DNA of 64,000 bases from Moniliella sp. 'wahieum' (lineage: Eukaryota > Basidiomycota > Moniliellomycetes > Moniliellales > Moniliellaceae). Numbering within the stretch: position 1 is the first letter of the stretch; every line of letters begins with the position of its first letter. The translations under genes and the position numbers were made by a program. Under the pieces are notes generated by a model. The model was not told the DNA's origin, searched no databases, and worked only from the letters and a program-made list of their open reading frames with translations. The stretch is taken from positions 744,001 through 808,000 of the forward strand of contig RSEE01000014.1 in the NCBI GenBank assembly GCA_003971905.1. The letters are read 5' to 3'. Positions 43,245 through 58,939 of this stretch are shown here, piece after piece.

Positions 43245-46200
43245 TTAGCTCAGGTGGGTAAAGAAGGAGCGCCAGGAATCCCAGTTGCCACCAAACGGCA
43301 TCTGGGACCAAAATGGCTGCCACACTGTCCTCTGTGTCGCTTTGGCCATCATGTCCAGCTCAGCACGTGCCTGGGCAAGAGGAGGCGGAGTTGGACGAGC
43401 GGGTTGGCCAGGGGAGGCGGCTGGTTCCCCTCCGAGGCGCTGGTCTCCTTCCTGGGTCGCACAGGGGACGACACGGCGCGCGAACAGGGGTTGGAGGATT
43501 GGGCGCCGTAGAGGCGGCGCAGAGGCTGTAGGAGCAGGATGGGGGACCGAAAGCGTTTCTGCCATATCCACCTCCGCCGCCACGTCGGACAAGGAGTGGA
43601 GGATGCGAACCAGTTTGCCTGCCAAAGGATGCGACAGTTCCATCTCCTGCAGCGAAGCCAAGCAACGTGCCATCAGGGCCCGGCAACGAGCTGCCGTATC
43701 GGAGGCCTGTTTCATCTGAACAGGGTCAACTGTTGGCACGGCCGCTGACGTAGAGCCGCTTGCTCCCGACACTGCATCTGCTTGGCTCGGTCGGAACGAG
43801 GAGGCACCCGAGCTCAGGTGGGGGCTGAAGGAGCAGACGATGGTACCGGCCTCAAACAGCATGTAGACCCAGACGCTGGCTAGCTTGCGCGGCGGGTACA
43901 GGGCCTTGTACGCATCGGCAATGTCCAAGATTTCCGCCGCCGCTTGGATGCTCACCTGCGCCGCATGGGAGAGGGGAGGAAAAATGTTGGCCGACAGGTG
44001 GGGTTGCCAACCGTCTTTGGATCGACAGCATTGTGGCTCGGCGAGGATGATGGGGCAGCACGACGGGGAGGTGCAGTTGGTCGGGTGGTCTGCCGATGCT
44101 GCTCTACCAGGAGACTGGTAATGCTCACCTTCAGTCCCGGTCGGGTTGGCGTGGTTGGCACAGCAGGTGAGACTCGGGATGCCACCTCATCGGACCTGCC
44201 CATCGTACCATGAGGTGCGGGCTCGGTATGATTTGGGCCAGGGGACGAGCCATTGCTCGTGGGTCCTTTTGTGGACCGCGGCGCGTCTTGACCAGGCCGT
44301 TCAGCCGCGGCGGGGGGCGCGAATCCATATTTGCGCAGCGTTCAAGGTCAAAGTGGAGTAGATGGGGCTGGACAATGAAAAGGCGGTGGAGGAGGAGGAT
44401 GTTGAGGTGGGTCCAAGCGCGCACGCTAAGGAAACTGGGGGGTGCACCGGCATGCCGGGGAGGCATGATGAACAGTTCGGGGGGCCGTAGGGGATTGGCA
44501 TCGGGCGCCGGCGGCTGGGCATAGGTCAATGGCATCCGTTCTGTGCGGATCGATGGGGGCATGTTCTCAGACAGTTGGGTAAGCATACGCATGATGCGCA
44601 GATAGCTTTCCCTTAGCCGCTGTTGTAAATCAGCTCGCCCGGTGCCGTCGCCTCCCTCGCCTGCATCCCACAAGGCCAAAGAATCGGATAGCCAGCGGGA
44701 ACCCGCCTCCCCGTCCTGGTCTGTGTCCATCGGACTCTGCTCAGCTGATCCCTGAATACGCCAAGGGATGTAGTGTCTCTGGGCGGGGCCCGCACAGACG
44801 CAGGTGAGGTGGGCTGCACGGTTGGTATGTAGAGAAGATCGAGGATGTGCTCGGTGATGACACAAAGTTGCGAGGCGACAGAGAAGGACACATCGATCCG
44901 AGCAGGCACACCTTGAGTTCAGGGATCACCGTGGGGTAGAACAAACATGACGCTACTTTTTGTGAGCCACGGTTGGGTGACGTCCAAGCCAGTGGGGGCA
45001 GGGAGGTCGACATCCACCTGAGCGCGGCGGATCATACAAGGGCGCTCCGTGAAGACCGAGATGAACTTGTCACTGGGGACAAAAAGAAACGCAGGTTAAT
45101 ACGGCTCTGGTGGCCAAGGTAGGTAGACTGGTAGGAAGGCCGGCGGCAGCCAGTGCATACATACAGTACAAACGAGCACCAAAAGACCCGACGCCGGACC
45201 AGGATGATTTCCTCCAGCGTATAGGCGCCTGCAGCAGCATACATGGCCCGTTCTTCTTGCGCGTAAGCTTGTTCCTCCAAGGTAATAGCGTCGGTCACCA
45301 TGCTTGGTACCAAGCGATTGGGTCGGTCCAAGGTGTGATGCGATCCTCGGTCGGTGAGGCGCACCATCCGTTCCATTTCCATTTCGCCTTGCTTTCGATG
45401 AAGGTTCATATCGAGCACAAGGCGACACACGAGGCCAGTGGACTGCCACCCTTGGTGGATGCGCCCTGCCGAGTAGTCCGTCATGGCCAGTAAGAAGAGG
45501 GCTTGGGCAACCCAGATGGCACGGATGTGGGCATAGGACATGAGTGCGATTCGGCACTTCTCCACTAACCGGTCCAAATCTTCCCATCACAATGTCTCCC
45601 GGTTGCACAGGTATGCCTGCCACAGGGTCGACTCCTTTGGGCGAGCTGTTTTGTGTGAGGGTATTGGCAGCCGCACAACATAACAACTGAAAGAGCAATG
45701 GAATGGACTCCTTGAGTGAAGCGATGTAGGAAGAGAGGGTGTGATGACGGGTAGACGCAGGGGCAGGAACTGCCCCTGCGGATGCAGGATCGGGTTCGAC
45801 ACCCAGGCTAGGAGCAAAGAGAACGTTGGGAGCCAGCAGAGGCCAGTGGTCGTGGATAAAGGCGATATAGATCTCAATCAGACGCGATTCGAGTGGGGTG
45901 ATGACTTTCGGGTCTTGCCTAGGGCCCTCATCCACCGCCAAGGGGGGAGGATTGAGGCCAAAACGATTAAAGGAATTGGGTGATGGCTCAGGCGCAGCCG
46001 GGGTAGGTCGGCCGGGTTGGCTGGTTGGGGAGGCGGCAGGGAGGGAAGATCCGCGCATTTCTGCTACGGGCGGTAACCTAGGATGTGGCCGAGGTACCGG
46101 GGGAGAAGGGACATCCTTAGGAGCGGGAGCAGGCACTGGGGGAGAAGGGGTTTCGATAGGAGCGGAAGCAGGCACCGGGGCGGAAGCAGGCAGGGCGGCA

Positions 46201-46670
46201 GCAGTACAGCGGCGCTTGCGTGCGTGGCCACGGGTGGGCGCGCTGGCCTTGTCTGCGAAAGACGGATCAGGTCCACTGGAGCGTTTACTGGCCTGAGCAT
46301 CCTCACGCATTTTTCGCTGGGCCGCCCAATAGCCCTTGGGGGGGCCGCGCTTTTTGGGATGGGGGTTAAACTGGCATCGGTCGCCACATCCAATGCTGCT
46401 GCAACCGGAGCAGGGCTTGTTGCCGTCGCATTTTATCTTTTTGTAGGCGCAGCGCGTGCATGCGTTCAGGACGCGCCGCTTCTTCTTGGCGTCGGTGTTG
46501 GTGTTGGTGTTGGTGTTTGGACCGGTGCCAGTACCAGTGCCAGAAGCAGATGCAGAGACAGCCGGGACGAGAACAGACCGATCCGCATCCACACCGTGCT
46601 GCTGCCGGCGTGGCTCGGACGAGGACGCGCTGGCCGGTGCGGGGGGTGAGGAGGGGGAGTGGTGAGGCAT
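43245..46670 (-). CDS. Zn2Cys6 fungal-type transcription factor
   Basis: The DNA-binding domain is explicit near 46370-46460: ACTRCAYKKIKCDGNKPCSG then CGDRCQF, the six-Cys binuclear zinc cluster, followed by the basic linker KKRGPPKGYW. An N-terminal tail rich in Ser/Pro and Thr/Asn repeats precedes it. A Pro/Ala-rich stretch leads to LESRLIEIYIAFIHDHWPLL and then the fungal-specific regulatory domain: IRAIWVAQALFLLAMTDYSA, GLVCRLVLDMNLHRK and VRRRVFWC. An intron near 45065-45165 precedes DKFISVFTERPCMI. The C-terminal part (43245-43955) has DIADAYKALYPPRKLASVWV. Several frame changes lie between 44000 and 45600, some at introns and others unexplained. The target genes are unknown. Confidence 0.85.
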
Positions 46671-49662
46671 AGGGCAGGTGGTGGTGACTTGGGTTTGTGG
46701 TTTAAGGTTGCGATGAACAGCGGACAGAGATACTTTAAGCTTTCAACTTTCGGTCTTTCTTCGGTCTGAGCGGCCTCCTGGCCCGATGCACCGGCGTAGC
46801 TAGTAGGAGCTAGTAGCAGCAGCCCCGATCGCCCGCCATCTGGGTCACCCATCGGGCTTTACGAAGGTTAAGCTCCACGCTGCACGATTAGATAGGCTTT
46901 GAAATTTGACATGTCACTCGTGTCACTTGAATATGGCCACAAGCTGCCCTGCAGTGCGCAGGCAGAGCAGTGGCTAGTGGCGCTATGCGCCCCAATCACC
47001 CGTCTGGGGGCGTGTCCCAGCTCCAGCCCCAGTCACGCGTGTCACATCCTGTCACAGACAGGGCGCAGCTCCCCCCACGTTGCAGCTCGTGCCAGCCACT
47101 CCATTCATTAATCGAATCATTATCATGCATCATGCATCATGCATGGTATAACCGGTAAGCGGTCAGCGTTTGCTAAGCGGTACCCCGGTAATTCGGGGAA
47201 CGGGTGACACCGGTAACCGGTCAGCTTAACAAGTTGCCGTAGTTAATTGATTTACGCGATTACGCGCATGTTGTACGGCGCGTACTCAGTACTCCTGAGA
47301 CTCAGTACTCACTTACAAGCATTACGCGTTGGACGCGACACAAAAATACCAAGTGGTACAGAATTGAGTGCGCTACGCGTGCCCATTCAATAACGAGCCG
47401 CGCCAACTTGCCCAGTCGATGCTGTCGCTTCCGGCCCATCTGTCACATTTCGCATGTCACGACCACCAACACCCATCTCGCCTTTGTACTACCCATCTTC
47501 ATCACAGAGCATATGGCTGCACAACAACTAATTTTGAAGCTTTTTTGTTGAAGCTAGTTTTTTCTCGAGCGCCTTTTTGGAAGCTTGAGCTTGAGCCTTG
47601 AGCACTGGAGGGGCAAAGGAACGCTGCGTCTACACCAGAAGGATCTGGCATATATATCGTACTGGACCCCGCGCGCGGGTTGGGAGGTCCCTGGGGCTGC
47701 CGCTAACCCCTACTCTTCGTCTCATATATTTCGGAAACCATATATAGCCGTGGTCGATCTAGACTCTATAGCACCTGCTTTACCCTCAGGCTGAAGACTG
47801 TGAGCCTCAGTACTGAGCTGAACACGCACAATGTCAGACTTTGCCCGAGGGAAAACCCCGACGTTGTCGGCGCTCACCGCGACCTCCCCAACCACAATTT
47901 GTCATGGGGGGGGTCCCGAGGTGGAACCCCCCTGTAGTTTAGGGGGTATAAACCCTTGGACAGATCAATCGGTGGCTCGTACGTTAGGTCCTGCTCCAGA
48001 TCCTGGTTGAACGTTGAACCGAGCGGGTGTAGAGGCGAGGGTTATTGGGTGGCTGCCTGCGTGCAAAGGCCGCAGTCCAGACCCTCCGAGGTAGGAGCCG
48101 CGTACGTAGGTCGTTAGACCAGCTGAAAGGGTCCAGGAGCTCCGAAGTTACTCTGTTCCTCGCAGCGTTACCACACTTGGTATGCTGTAGCTGGCGGGAA
48201 CAGACAGAGTCCTAAAGAAGAGCAAGCGCTACTGATGCATGATGAGAGTAACCGCGGCTTGCAGTGCACTCGAGACGCACGTTGTAAATTAGTAAGCGTA
48301 AGGGTGGTAGAAGGTCGAAGGACGAGAGAGGAACTGGTAGTCGGGGAGACCAAAGGTAGAAGACAGGATGGTCGACAAGGACCACCGCTATCAAGCCTTA
48401 GACATGGCTGCTTATATACATCATCAGAAGGAACCAGGCCTCAAGTGCCTCATGATGCATGACAGGTATAGACAGGATGCGGGGCACTTCCCAGAGAGGT
48501 AAAGACTAATGCACAGCCCTTTCTCTCCAAGGCACTGACGCTGCGTAGTCGGGCGCAGCAGGAAGGGTTCTGACAAGACTGGGTGCAATGGGCACAAAGC
48601 ATCGTACCGAATAGCCCATGCGACCATGGCGGGCCGCGGATGATATCCGCAGCAAGGATAAATCGATAAGGTGTCGACTGGCTCTCTCTCCCTAGTCTAA
48701 CCGGACTGACGCATGTTGGGCTGAGATGTCTACGACATGGGGCACAGCGTCCGGAGATAATAACCGGAGCGCCCCGTAACACAATTGGGTATTGTATAGT
48801 GCACCCGCGCGTCAATGAGCGTAGTAGGGAATGCTGATCCGCCCCGGACCCTTATCCCATTTTCGTCGCTGTGGTCTCTGGTCCTAAGGCCTAAAATGAG
48901 GTAGTCGGGCTCTCTCGTCCGCATCGGTGCGACCGCCAGTGCTTCTATTTTGATTTGGAGGAAAAAGAGACATATGTGGAGGGGGAGTTGCTCCTGCTCA
49001 TCACGTCCAAGCAGATCTGGCTTTCGTCCACAGGTTGGCGTTCCCATCGCCCTCGCGGGCATCTTCCTCATCCGAGGGACATTCTCAGCAACAAGTCGCC
49101 ATACTGAGGGACAGGTCCTAAGTAGCACTTATTGGACTCTCTTCTCTCGTCAAGGGTCGCAATGCCAAGATCCGTACAGGTAATACCAGTGGGCATTGAA
49201 CATCTCGACGGCAATGGATGCCCCGTCGAGAGGATACAGACGACCAAGAGCTGGTCTCTCGTCGTGGAAGCTGCCAGACTAAGACGACAGCTGGTAATAA
49301 GCTAGGAAACCTCTGGGTCCCAAACATGGATTGACGCAAGGATGATGCAGATGATGGTACAACGAAAAGGACAAAAGTGGGAGGCCAATGCTCCAAAGCG
49401 CGACTGGACTCAAAGGAAAATGGCGGGCATCATGCACTGGCAGTGCATGCATCATGAGAACGATAGTAAGCTCGTACATCATTGATTATATCAATGGTCA
49501 AATCAAATATAGGAAGGCATTCCCTCTTTTAAAGAGCTTAGGAAGGCGGGTAAGAGAGTGCGGGTATATAGCAGGGCAGGTGGTGGAGCAATCGCGTGGA
49601 TCGGTGTGTAGTGCACCTGCACGCGATCAGGCCCTTCAGCGAGAAGATGCTGCCCACACGGA
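46671..49662. other. Intergenic, repeat-bearing region
   Basis: No gene is recognised in nearly 3 kb. It contains CATGCATCAT repeats (47124-47142), GTTGAACGTTGAAC (48007-48021), a partial match to the dispersed repeat near 47617 and an inverted repeat ATGCACTG-G-CAGTGCAT near 49432-49448. It could include old transposon debris. Confidence 0.4.
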
Positions 49663-51908
49663 TCAAACGAATCGAACCAGTGGCGAGGATCCGTCTTCGA
49701 CTCGGTACCCCGGGCAGGCGAAACGCAAAGCCCCGAAAACGGCGTCATTGGTGCCACATCCGCATCGTTTTGGCTTTGAGTCATCAAACGAGTCACCATC
49801 CCATCCACGTCGCGTACCAGCGCATCCATCCAGTGGGGACAAGCCTCTTCCTAGCCCTTCAGGTGGATGAGTATCCGGGTGGGCAAGGATGAACCCCCTA
49901 CGTACGATCAGCTCGGATCGAACATGGTCCCAAACACTCCAGTTGACCAGCGCGTCCAACTCTTGCATCACCCCGGCTCGCATCGTTGGCTCCAGTGTGT
50001 TGAGAAGTCCGTCACAGTTGACCTCAATTTTAGTTTTGCCCTCTCCGAGCTCACATGAGGCGAAGAACCCGAAGACGGAGAGTGCAGACCGTCCGTTTCA
50101 GAGGTAGCCATGAAGGCACATCCGCGTTCGCACCAAGCTAAAATGGGATCGGCCCTCGGGGATACAGCTCAGCTCATGGAGCAATGTCCACAAATTTTGC
50201 TCATGACGAGCAATCAACGCCGACCAAATCTCGTGGGTCGAATCCCTCGCCCGTGTGGCGATCAAATCCTCGAGAAACATTTGAACGTCCCCCAACCGGT
50301 CCGCAAGATGGGCCCGTTTCGCTGCCAAGGCACAGACGGGAAGTAATGCGTTGAGCAAGTCTTTGATCAGCCCGGGTACAAGCCCTGACTTCATGGCGTC
50401 TTTGGCGTTCTGCAAGTCACGGGCGTAGAATACCTCCCGAAGTAACAACTTGAGCCGAGCAAATGCCAGTGCATCCTGCTCCTCCTCCTTGGTCAAGGGA
50501 CGAAGCGGCTCGCCACCTACAGTTCCTGCTCTTTGAAAATCCTTGGCAGCCGCCGCTTTGACCTGATCGCTCGCAACGGGGTTAGCGGCATTCAGGTGAC
50601 CAACATATTGGGATCGGGCAAAGGACGCTTGCATCCGTCGTGTACATGGGCCTCTTCCGCCTGCTCTGATCCATTTCGTAGCCCACGGAGCAGAACGACT
50701 GTCAAAATGTCGACCCCTTCGCTGCGGGCCTTGGCCACGACAGCCTCTCGCTCAGCGGGTGAGACAGTGTGAACATATGCCTTGACAAGCTTCGCGTAGG
50801 ACTCGTATTTTTCAGGGATGCTGTTGGCGACGGGTGCGACTCGGGTGGTTTCAAACAGCTTGTGCTCCCGAGCAAAGTTGTTGCGCACAATCCGCTGGAT
50901 CACACTCTGTGTCCCGGCAGGCCGAGCTAACAGGAGCGAGATCAATCCCTGCACGATCCCCACAGCCGAGGGGAGCGCAGAGTACCTGACGAACCGCCCA
51001 AAACGGAAAGCTCGCTACTCCATTTTTGAGGGAGCGGAACATGAGATCACTCTCGGGTTCGAACATGAGCAACTGAAGCAACAGATCGGCAAGGCCTTCG
51101 CGCACGACACGAATCACGTTCTGTTTGCTGGGGGGCAAATCACGGATCAGGGGCGTGGCGAGCGAGGCCCAAGCATGTCGCACCCCCGGGCTCCTCGATG
51201 CATTCTACCCAAAACGCTCGCCAGTCCATGCTTGCTGTCGTGCATGCTGACCTGCGCGGTGCCAGATCTCTCCTTGGGGCCCCGATTCCAGAGGGAAGAG
51301 GTGGTCGATCCGGGCTCGAAGAGAAGGGGGGATTTGAGCGGGGCGGGCAAGCCACGTTTGGTGCGAGCTCTCCAAGGTGTGCTGGACTCAAATTGGCCCT
51401 CCCCCTCTTGCTCACCTCCCACCTCGTCCGCAATACCAACACCACGGGAAAAGAAATGGGATCCAAGATCAGCTGCCATGAGGAGGCGGTAGGCGTAGCG
51501 AAGCAGAGTCATCATCCTCGCTCCAGTGGCGATGACATTTGGCGGATGGCCAGGTCGTCGGCAAGGGCCTGGATGCGCATCCGCCAGAATCGGTCGGGGA
51601 GCGAATCGAGAAAGGGGAAGACCTTGAGGGACGTGGAAGATAAATCGAAAGATGATGGGCTCGGGACCAGGATGACGCTGGCCGTCCATGAGAGTGCGTG
51701 TGGGGTTTGGGTTCTTGTCCTCCTGAGTTCTCCATTGGCGCAGGGGCGCAGACGGGGCGGGGGGCAAAGGGCGGGCCGTAGCGGGCGAGCTGGCCAGGAC
51801 GCATAAGGTCGTCCAGCTCGCGGCCAAGTGAAGCGAGACGAGGGAGCTGACGAGGTAGTGGCGCTGCTCGGGGGACAGCGCGGGGGAGGCGGCGGGCGGG
51901 GGGGGCAC
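49663..51908 (-). CDS. PX-associated (PXB) and DUF3818 domain protein
   Basis: Proteins of this class are lipid-binding membrane-associated factors, usually PXB-PX-DUF3818. The N-terminus (51908 down) has LSPEQRHYLVSSLVSLHLAA, typical of PXB, then FPFLDSLPDRFWRMRIQALA in another frame. DUF3818-like text covers about 51270-50100: MDWRAFWVECIEEPG, QGLISLLLARPAGTQSVIQR, YESYAKLVKAYVHTVSPAER, VFYARDLQNAKDAMKSGLVP, DVQMFLEDLIATRA and ARHEQNLWTLLHELSC. A further exon near 49850-50010 gives QELDALVNWSVWDHVR. I see no PX domain: only about 200 bp separate the two blocks. Frames change repeatedly, so exon structure and the 3' end are uncertain. Confidence 0.65.
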
Positions 51909-54431
51909 GAGTGAAGGGCGGTGGACAGGGGGGCATCATCGGCGATGGGTGCGGTGTCCGCTGCGGCGCTGGCGGCGGGGAGGGCATACGCGACGGCACC
52001 CATCGTGCGCAGGATGGCACGAGGACGAGGACGAAGACGAGGACGAAGGCGAGGACGAGCTGCGCAAAACGAGGGCGGGTTTGGGCTTCGCGGGACGAGT
52101 CGATCCTCCCTTCTGCATTCACGCGCATCCCCGCCCGCAATCTCCGACGGGCCCTTGCGTCGCCGAGGCCAGCAGCCGGGCATTGCAATTCAAACCACCC
52201 ATGCCATCTCATCGATCATCCATCATCAGCATCACCGGTCATGATCTGGCGCCTAATAGCTTGCTCTTCGAGTTAGACCAAAATGCGACGAGCAAGTTGC
52301 CCATTGAGTGCGAAGTGCGGGCCAACTTTTGTCGAGCAAAAAGACCCACATGTTACGGCGAGGTGGGGGGAGCCGAGCCCGGCCGAGCTCGGCCGAGCTT
52401 GTTCGGACGTTGAACGAACCTGGCATGCAATCCGTTATGTCCAAACGTAGCATGTTCCCATCTCCATCTCGATCTATGCAACGATGGGATCAAGTCCCGT
52501 TTTCGTGTGCGGCTGAGGGGATCTGTGCGTGAGCCTCTGCGTCCCTGCATGATTTTAGCATACTTCAACTATTTTGGTCTTTAGTTTTGGACGCAAGTCA
52601 GTTCTGAGGCGAGCCACTGGATCTGGACGTTGAGCGTCTCGTTTTCGGTTGAGATTATCCCCTCATGCCTTTTACGCGGTTTCTAGCTGAGGGCAGAGAA
52701 CTTCTGCCCTTTATCGTGAGCACTTTTCTCGTTTTGACAGTTCCCGATTCTGGCTGAGTGTGGGAACCTTTCTTACTTAGTTTGTGCTTTTTTCTGGGGA
52801 GCCCGTAATCTCGACTCATTCCCCTTTCTTCGTTGTGTTGTCTATCCTTTCTAGATCCTGCATGTATAAGCCTTGATCCGTCAGTTCCTTTCCTCTCCTA
52901 GCGGCGCATTTCGTCTTTGTCTCTTCTTCGTCCACACATTCCACACATTCCGTCTGTTTCCCTGTTCGGGTTCAGGCCCACGCTTAACGCCGCCACAGGG
53001 CACCTGCGCGATCCGTATATCTTGGCCGGAATTCAGACTTATAGAAGCGTTCATTGCTGCTCTCCACACGATGCATTGGCCGCGGGCGTCATTGACCCAG
53101 GTGAAGCGGATCGCCAGAGGAAGGGAGACTTATTGAATATGGAACCAACTCAAGGTGGCAAAACGGGGAGAGGTGCTACGGTTGGCCGGCGCTGCCAAAT
53201 GATAATGTCCTCTCACATGTAGACACACCCCACAAGTCTGCCGCATTGGAAAATCATGACGGGTTACGGGGGTGTGTAACGTCTTCCCGCTCAGCAGTGT
53301 AGAAAAGGCAACACAACTATAACCGTGCTCCCGCCACCGCATATACTAAGAACGTTTCCAGCCACCAGTTTTGCTCTACGCGGCAACGATGGCTTGAGGA
53401 TGCTGGAAGGAGCGGGATGAGGTGGTTGGAGATGGGTTCTGGTTCAGCCATGCCCACCTCTTTCACTTGTATCCTCTTTTTCTCTCGAGAGTCGCTGTAC
53501 AGTCGGTTTTTGGAGAGATACATACAAGGCGAGGGAACCGCAGTATACTTACCTTCCGATACTAAGTGCATAATACAGCTCTAATCTCCCGCCAGTTGCC
53601 ACCCGACGTGGGAGGTTGCTGTCCCCCTTCTCCCAAGATAGCAAGATAAGCGCTAAGCCACCCTGATGCCCCTCAGTCCCCCGGCTTGGACTTGCCATTG
53701 CGGGGTACCGGTTAAACCCAACCGTCGTCAGCCGGCCCAAGGCGCAGCACAGCCCAACGTTCCGCCCCTGCTACCGCCTCTCTCTTTTCTTTCCCCGCTT
53801 ACCTTTCAAGTATCAAGCTTCGCTTCAAGGTTTACCCTGCCACCTGCTACCCGCAACGGTGCACCTGGCCATCCACCCCCTGGCGGCCCTTGACTTTCGT
53901 CGTAGCGACGTGGGGCGGGCAAGAGAAGGTGGGGTGTCTACGTTAGATCTCGTTTCAGCTAGCTACCTCTCGCCCACTGGGGCGGGGAGGGGACGAGACG
54001 CACGCGATCGGCGCGCTCCCCTAGCCGAGCGCAGGGCCCGACCCACGTGGCACGGCCAGGCGAGCCGCTGGCGACCTGCACGGATCGGCGGATGGAGCAC
54101 GCACGCACGCACACACGCAAGAGCAGAGCAAAGCAAAGGAAGGGCAAGCGCCGATAAAAGTAGATTGAGAACGGCACACGCGAACAGGTTGAACCACTTA
54201 CCAGCCGAGCTACCTCGCCTTCCCACAGAGCGAGAGCGAAAGGGAGGGAAAGGGAAAGGGAGAGGGAGAGGGAGAGGGAGAAAAGGAGGAGGAAAATGTA
54301 CCCCAAGGCAAGCAGGCGCAGCCAAAGGGGGAGAAGCACGGGACAGTGACTTGTCCGGGCTGTGTTGCGCGTCTGGTGCAGCTCGTACCGAGACGTGGTG
54401 TGGCACGCCGTGCCCGAGCGAGGGGGGGGGG
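51909..54431. other. Intergenic region
   Basis: 51909-52250 is GC-rich and open in several frames without conservation, likely the leader of the PXB gene. 52250-54431 shows no gene. GTTGAAC-type words occur near 52409. Confidence 0.45.
54238..54296 (+). repeat. 59-base pure purine tract
   Basis: An unbroken run of A and G built from AAAGGG and GAGGGA units lies 136-194 bp beyond the PKC1 stop, in its 3' flank. Mirror-like polypurine runs can form triplex DNA. The opposite strand is pure pyrimidine. Confidence 0.8.
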
Positions 54432-57637
<3,206 letters not shown>

Positions 57638-58939
57638 GGCGGGGGGGCGGGCGGTGGCGGTGGGGGTGGGGGGGAGGGGGGGAGGGGGGGTGGAGGCGGG
57701 CGGACGGAGGGGTGGGGGGGGCGGCTGGGTGCTGCGGAGCGGAGCAGAGCGGCAGGTGTGCATGCCGGCGCCCAAGGGGGGCAGCGGTGAGGCTCAGCGG
57801 TGAGCGCGCGCGACGGGTGAGGCCCAGCGGCCGGCGGCTGCCCAGCGCAGGCAGCGCGCGCACGCACACGGCTCCGTGCGGGGCGCTGCACGGGGCCGGC
57901 GGCGCCGAGGCTGAGGCGGGTCGCTGCGCGGTGCGCGCGGGGGCTGCAAGCGAGGCAGGCAACGCCAACCGCAGCGTGCGCGACAGTGGCGCTGCGCCGC
58001 CCGCCCAGCGCACGCACAGCGCCCGTGCGCGCTCCCCATCGCCCCTGCGCCGGCTGGTGCCGGTCCCCACCTGGCGCAGCGTTCAGTTGAACGTTCAACT
58101 TCCACCTTCCACCTCATCGCGCCTGCGTCATGCGCATGCAGCAGCGCTTATGTCAGACGAGAGGAAGCGGCGACAGGCCACGAGCGTTGGGGCTGTGCCG
58201 CAGCGGAGCCCGGGGTTGACGTGCTTCTATATTCAGTCACGAGTCAGGAGAGAAGGTGCGAGCATCAAGAGGCGCTAGGTGTCACAGGCCTAGCTAGCGA
58301 TGCTGGCGATGGTCGATGGAGATGGCATTTGAGAGCTAAGGAGAGCTAGAGCTATGGGCCTTGATAGGCTCCTGGCTGGAGGCCAGTGGAAACCCGTGGA
58401 AGGTCCGGAACTCACTGCCCCGGTGCACTGTGTGCATCGGGCCACGTGTCACTGAAGGCCGATGGCTCTAGACCACTGGTGGTCAACACTAGGGGTTACG
58501 ATCCCAGACTGCCGACCCAAGGCGTACTAAAAGAAAGAAAAGGAGGCGGGAGAGGGTGGCTACCTGGAGAAAAAAGAGTCCGTTCAGATGGTTGTACAAT
58601 ACTGTCCGTGGGGGAAGAGGGCGGAGGAGAGAGGCCGAACGAAAGACCGTGCAGAGGGGGTAAGCAGGAAACACGACACGAAAGGGGAAGCGCAAGAGCG
58701 GGAGGGAACGGATCGGATGAGCCAAGTGACTAGTGCGGCAGGAGCCGACAGAGAGAAAGAGAGGGCAGGACAGGGCAGGAGACAAAAGAGACATAATGAG
58801 GCAAAGCAGACAAAGCAGACAACTGTCCTGGAACTGGAACGGCACCCACAAGAGAGAGGCAATCGCCACCCCGCTCCCTTGACAGCCCAATCCAACAGCC
58901 ACACCCACATCCACTCGACCCCCCCCACCCAACCCACCA
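57638..58939. other. Upstream region of PKC1 and 3' flank of PacC gene
   Basis: 57640-57730 is extremely G-rich on the plus strand (pyrimidine-rich in the PKC1 leader), with many G runs of 3-8. 57730-58080 is GC-rich without conserved coding. The palindrome GTTGAACGTTCAAC lies at 58084-58097. No gene is seen in 58100-58939. Confidence 0.5.

Noticed and set aside
53963-54430. Extension of the PKC1 reading frame beyond 54432
   Set aside because: One base restored near 54519 gives the expected turn and hydrophobic motifs and a stop at 54432. The longer frame is the out-of-frame continuation into the 3' flank.
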